This document shows positions 5,170 to 5,694 of a stretch of 5,694 nt of DNA, in pieces. Positions within the stretch are counted from its first letter, which is position 1, and each line of letters starts with the position of its first letter. The stretch comes from Chloroflexota bacterium (GTDB taxonomy: Bacteria > Chloroflexota > Ktedonobacteria > Ktedonobacterales > Ktedonobacteraceae): contig VBHV01000731.1 in the NCBI GenBank assembly GCA_005881995.1, positions 1 through 5,694 of the forward strand, written 5' to 3'. Below the pieces are notes generated by a model. The model was given only the letters and a program-made list of their open reading frames with translations. It was not told where the DNA came from and ran no database searches. The position numbers and the translations under genes are program-made.

Positions 5170-5670
5170 TTACATCGGTTCCACCTTGATCAGTGTATCC
5201 CCCTTTTGCACCACTTCCCCATTGACGGCTACCAACTCCTTGACACGTCCCGCCACCTCGGCCTGTATCTCATTGAACACTTTCATGGCCTCGACGAGTG
5301 CGATCACCTGGCCGACGGCTACATTGCTGCCGAGGGTGACGAAAGGAGGAGAGGAGGGGGATGGCGCCGAATAGTAGACGCCCGTCATAGGCGAAATGAT
5401 AGGGACGCTGCGATCCTCTTGTATTGGACGTGTAGGGGCCTGATTTATCGCGCCCGATTGTGCAATAACATGAGCCTGTTGTTGAGTGGGCACGGAGACC
5501 ATCATCATATCTGGACGCCGGCGGATGACAATGTGTGTGTCCGCCTCGGTCAGTTCCAGTTCACCTATACTGCTGCCCTCGAGCATGGTGATGAGTTCTT
5601 CAACCCGCTCAATCCAGGGGGTCTCATGCTTCTTTTTGTCCATCGTTCTTACTCGTAGACTTCCTCGCAT
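5170..5670 (-). CDS. accB: Biotin carboxyl carrier protein of acetyl-CoA carboxylase
   Basis: AccB carries biotin between biotin carboxylase (AccC) and the carboxyltransferase (AccA/AccD) in the first committed step of fatty-acid synthesis, in the cytosol. Two starts are possible: ATG at 5670 (166 residues) or ATG at 5643 (157 residues, MDKKKHETPW). Neither has a clear Shine-Dalgarno. Family N-termini favour the shorter form, while the longer has AGGCAGG abutting its ATG. In the shorter form, residues about 10-43 are the N-terminal helix/strand region (WIERVEELITMLEGSSIGEL), about 44-79 a flexible Gln/Pro linker, and about 80-157 the biotinyl domain. That domain starts at ISPMTGVYYSAPSP, has the 'thumb' loop APSPSSPPF, and carries EAMKVFNEI with biotin-accepting K121. 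The sequence is complete and intact. accC does not follow it; downstream lies the convergent methyltransferase, six bases away. Genes upstream of accB are outside the window. Confidence 0.95.
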   Translation of the reverse strand: MRGSLRVRTMDKKKHETPWIERVEELITMLEGSSIGELELTEADTHIVIRRRPDMMMVSVPTQQQAHVIAQSGAINQAPTRPIQEDRSVPIISPMTGVYYSAPSPSSPPFVTLGSNVAVGQVIALVEAMKVFNEIQAEVAGRVKELVAVNGEVVQKGDTLIKVEPM

Positions 5671-5694
5671 CCTGCCTGAGCACAGCGCACTCCT

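Noticed and set aside
5206..5658. Plus-strand 150-codon ORF
   Set aside because: It is the antisense shadow of accB, which carries the EAMK biotinylation motif.

Overview
The window is bacterial chromosomal DNA carrying five protein genes, four of them on the minus strand, plus an intergenic stretch of about 670 bases (1826-2493) that is unusually rich in structure. Frequent GTG starts with good Shine-Dalgarno sequences, an MgtE transporter with an N-terminal PRC-barrel extension and a free-standing accB suggest a GC-rich soil-type bacterium. Chloroflexota, perhaps Ktedonobacteria, is my best guess. That placement rests on overall impression, not on a marker gene, and is weak.

Layout. Positions 1-1825 (minus) hold nearly all of a magnesium transporter of the MgtE family, cut by the left edge just before its last membrane helices. 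Positions 1826-2493 hold, on the minus strand, an extended -10 promoter, a leader with four nested helices, a perfect Shine-Dalgarno sequence and a 36-codon ORF for a tiny membrane peptide. Closer to mgtE are several hairpins and a 12-bp-arm palindrome made of DnaA-box-like 9-mers. Positions 2494-3058 (minus) encode a six-helix membrane protein of unknown function, broken by a +1 frameshift near 2750. Positions 3111-3806 (minus) encode a response regulator with a receiver domain and a C-terminal winged-helix-like domain. It lies 52 bases upstream of the membrane gene and probably forms an operon with it. Its likely promoter is overlapped by a 16-bp palindrome. Positions 4057-5163 (plus) hold a D12-class (Dam/DpnM-like) adenine DNA methyltransferase whose reading frame has no normal start codon upstream of its AdoMet-binding motif. 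Positions 5170-5670 (minus) encode the biotin carboxyl carrier protein of acetyl-CoA carboxylase, convergent with the methyltransferase and separated from it by six bases.

Functional links. The response regulator and the membrane protein probably act together in a signalling module. The leader, the small membrane ORF and mgtE are co-oriented with no clear terminator between them, so the leader could govern a small-peptide/Mg-transporter transcript. This is inference. The methyltransferase appears to be an orphan, with no restriction gene in view, and accB is an unrelated housekeeping gene. The best candidates for something undescribed are the structured leader with its small ORF and the DnaA-box-like palindrome in front of mgtE.
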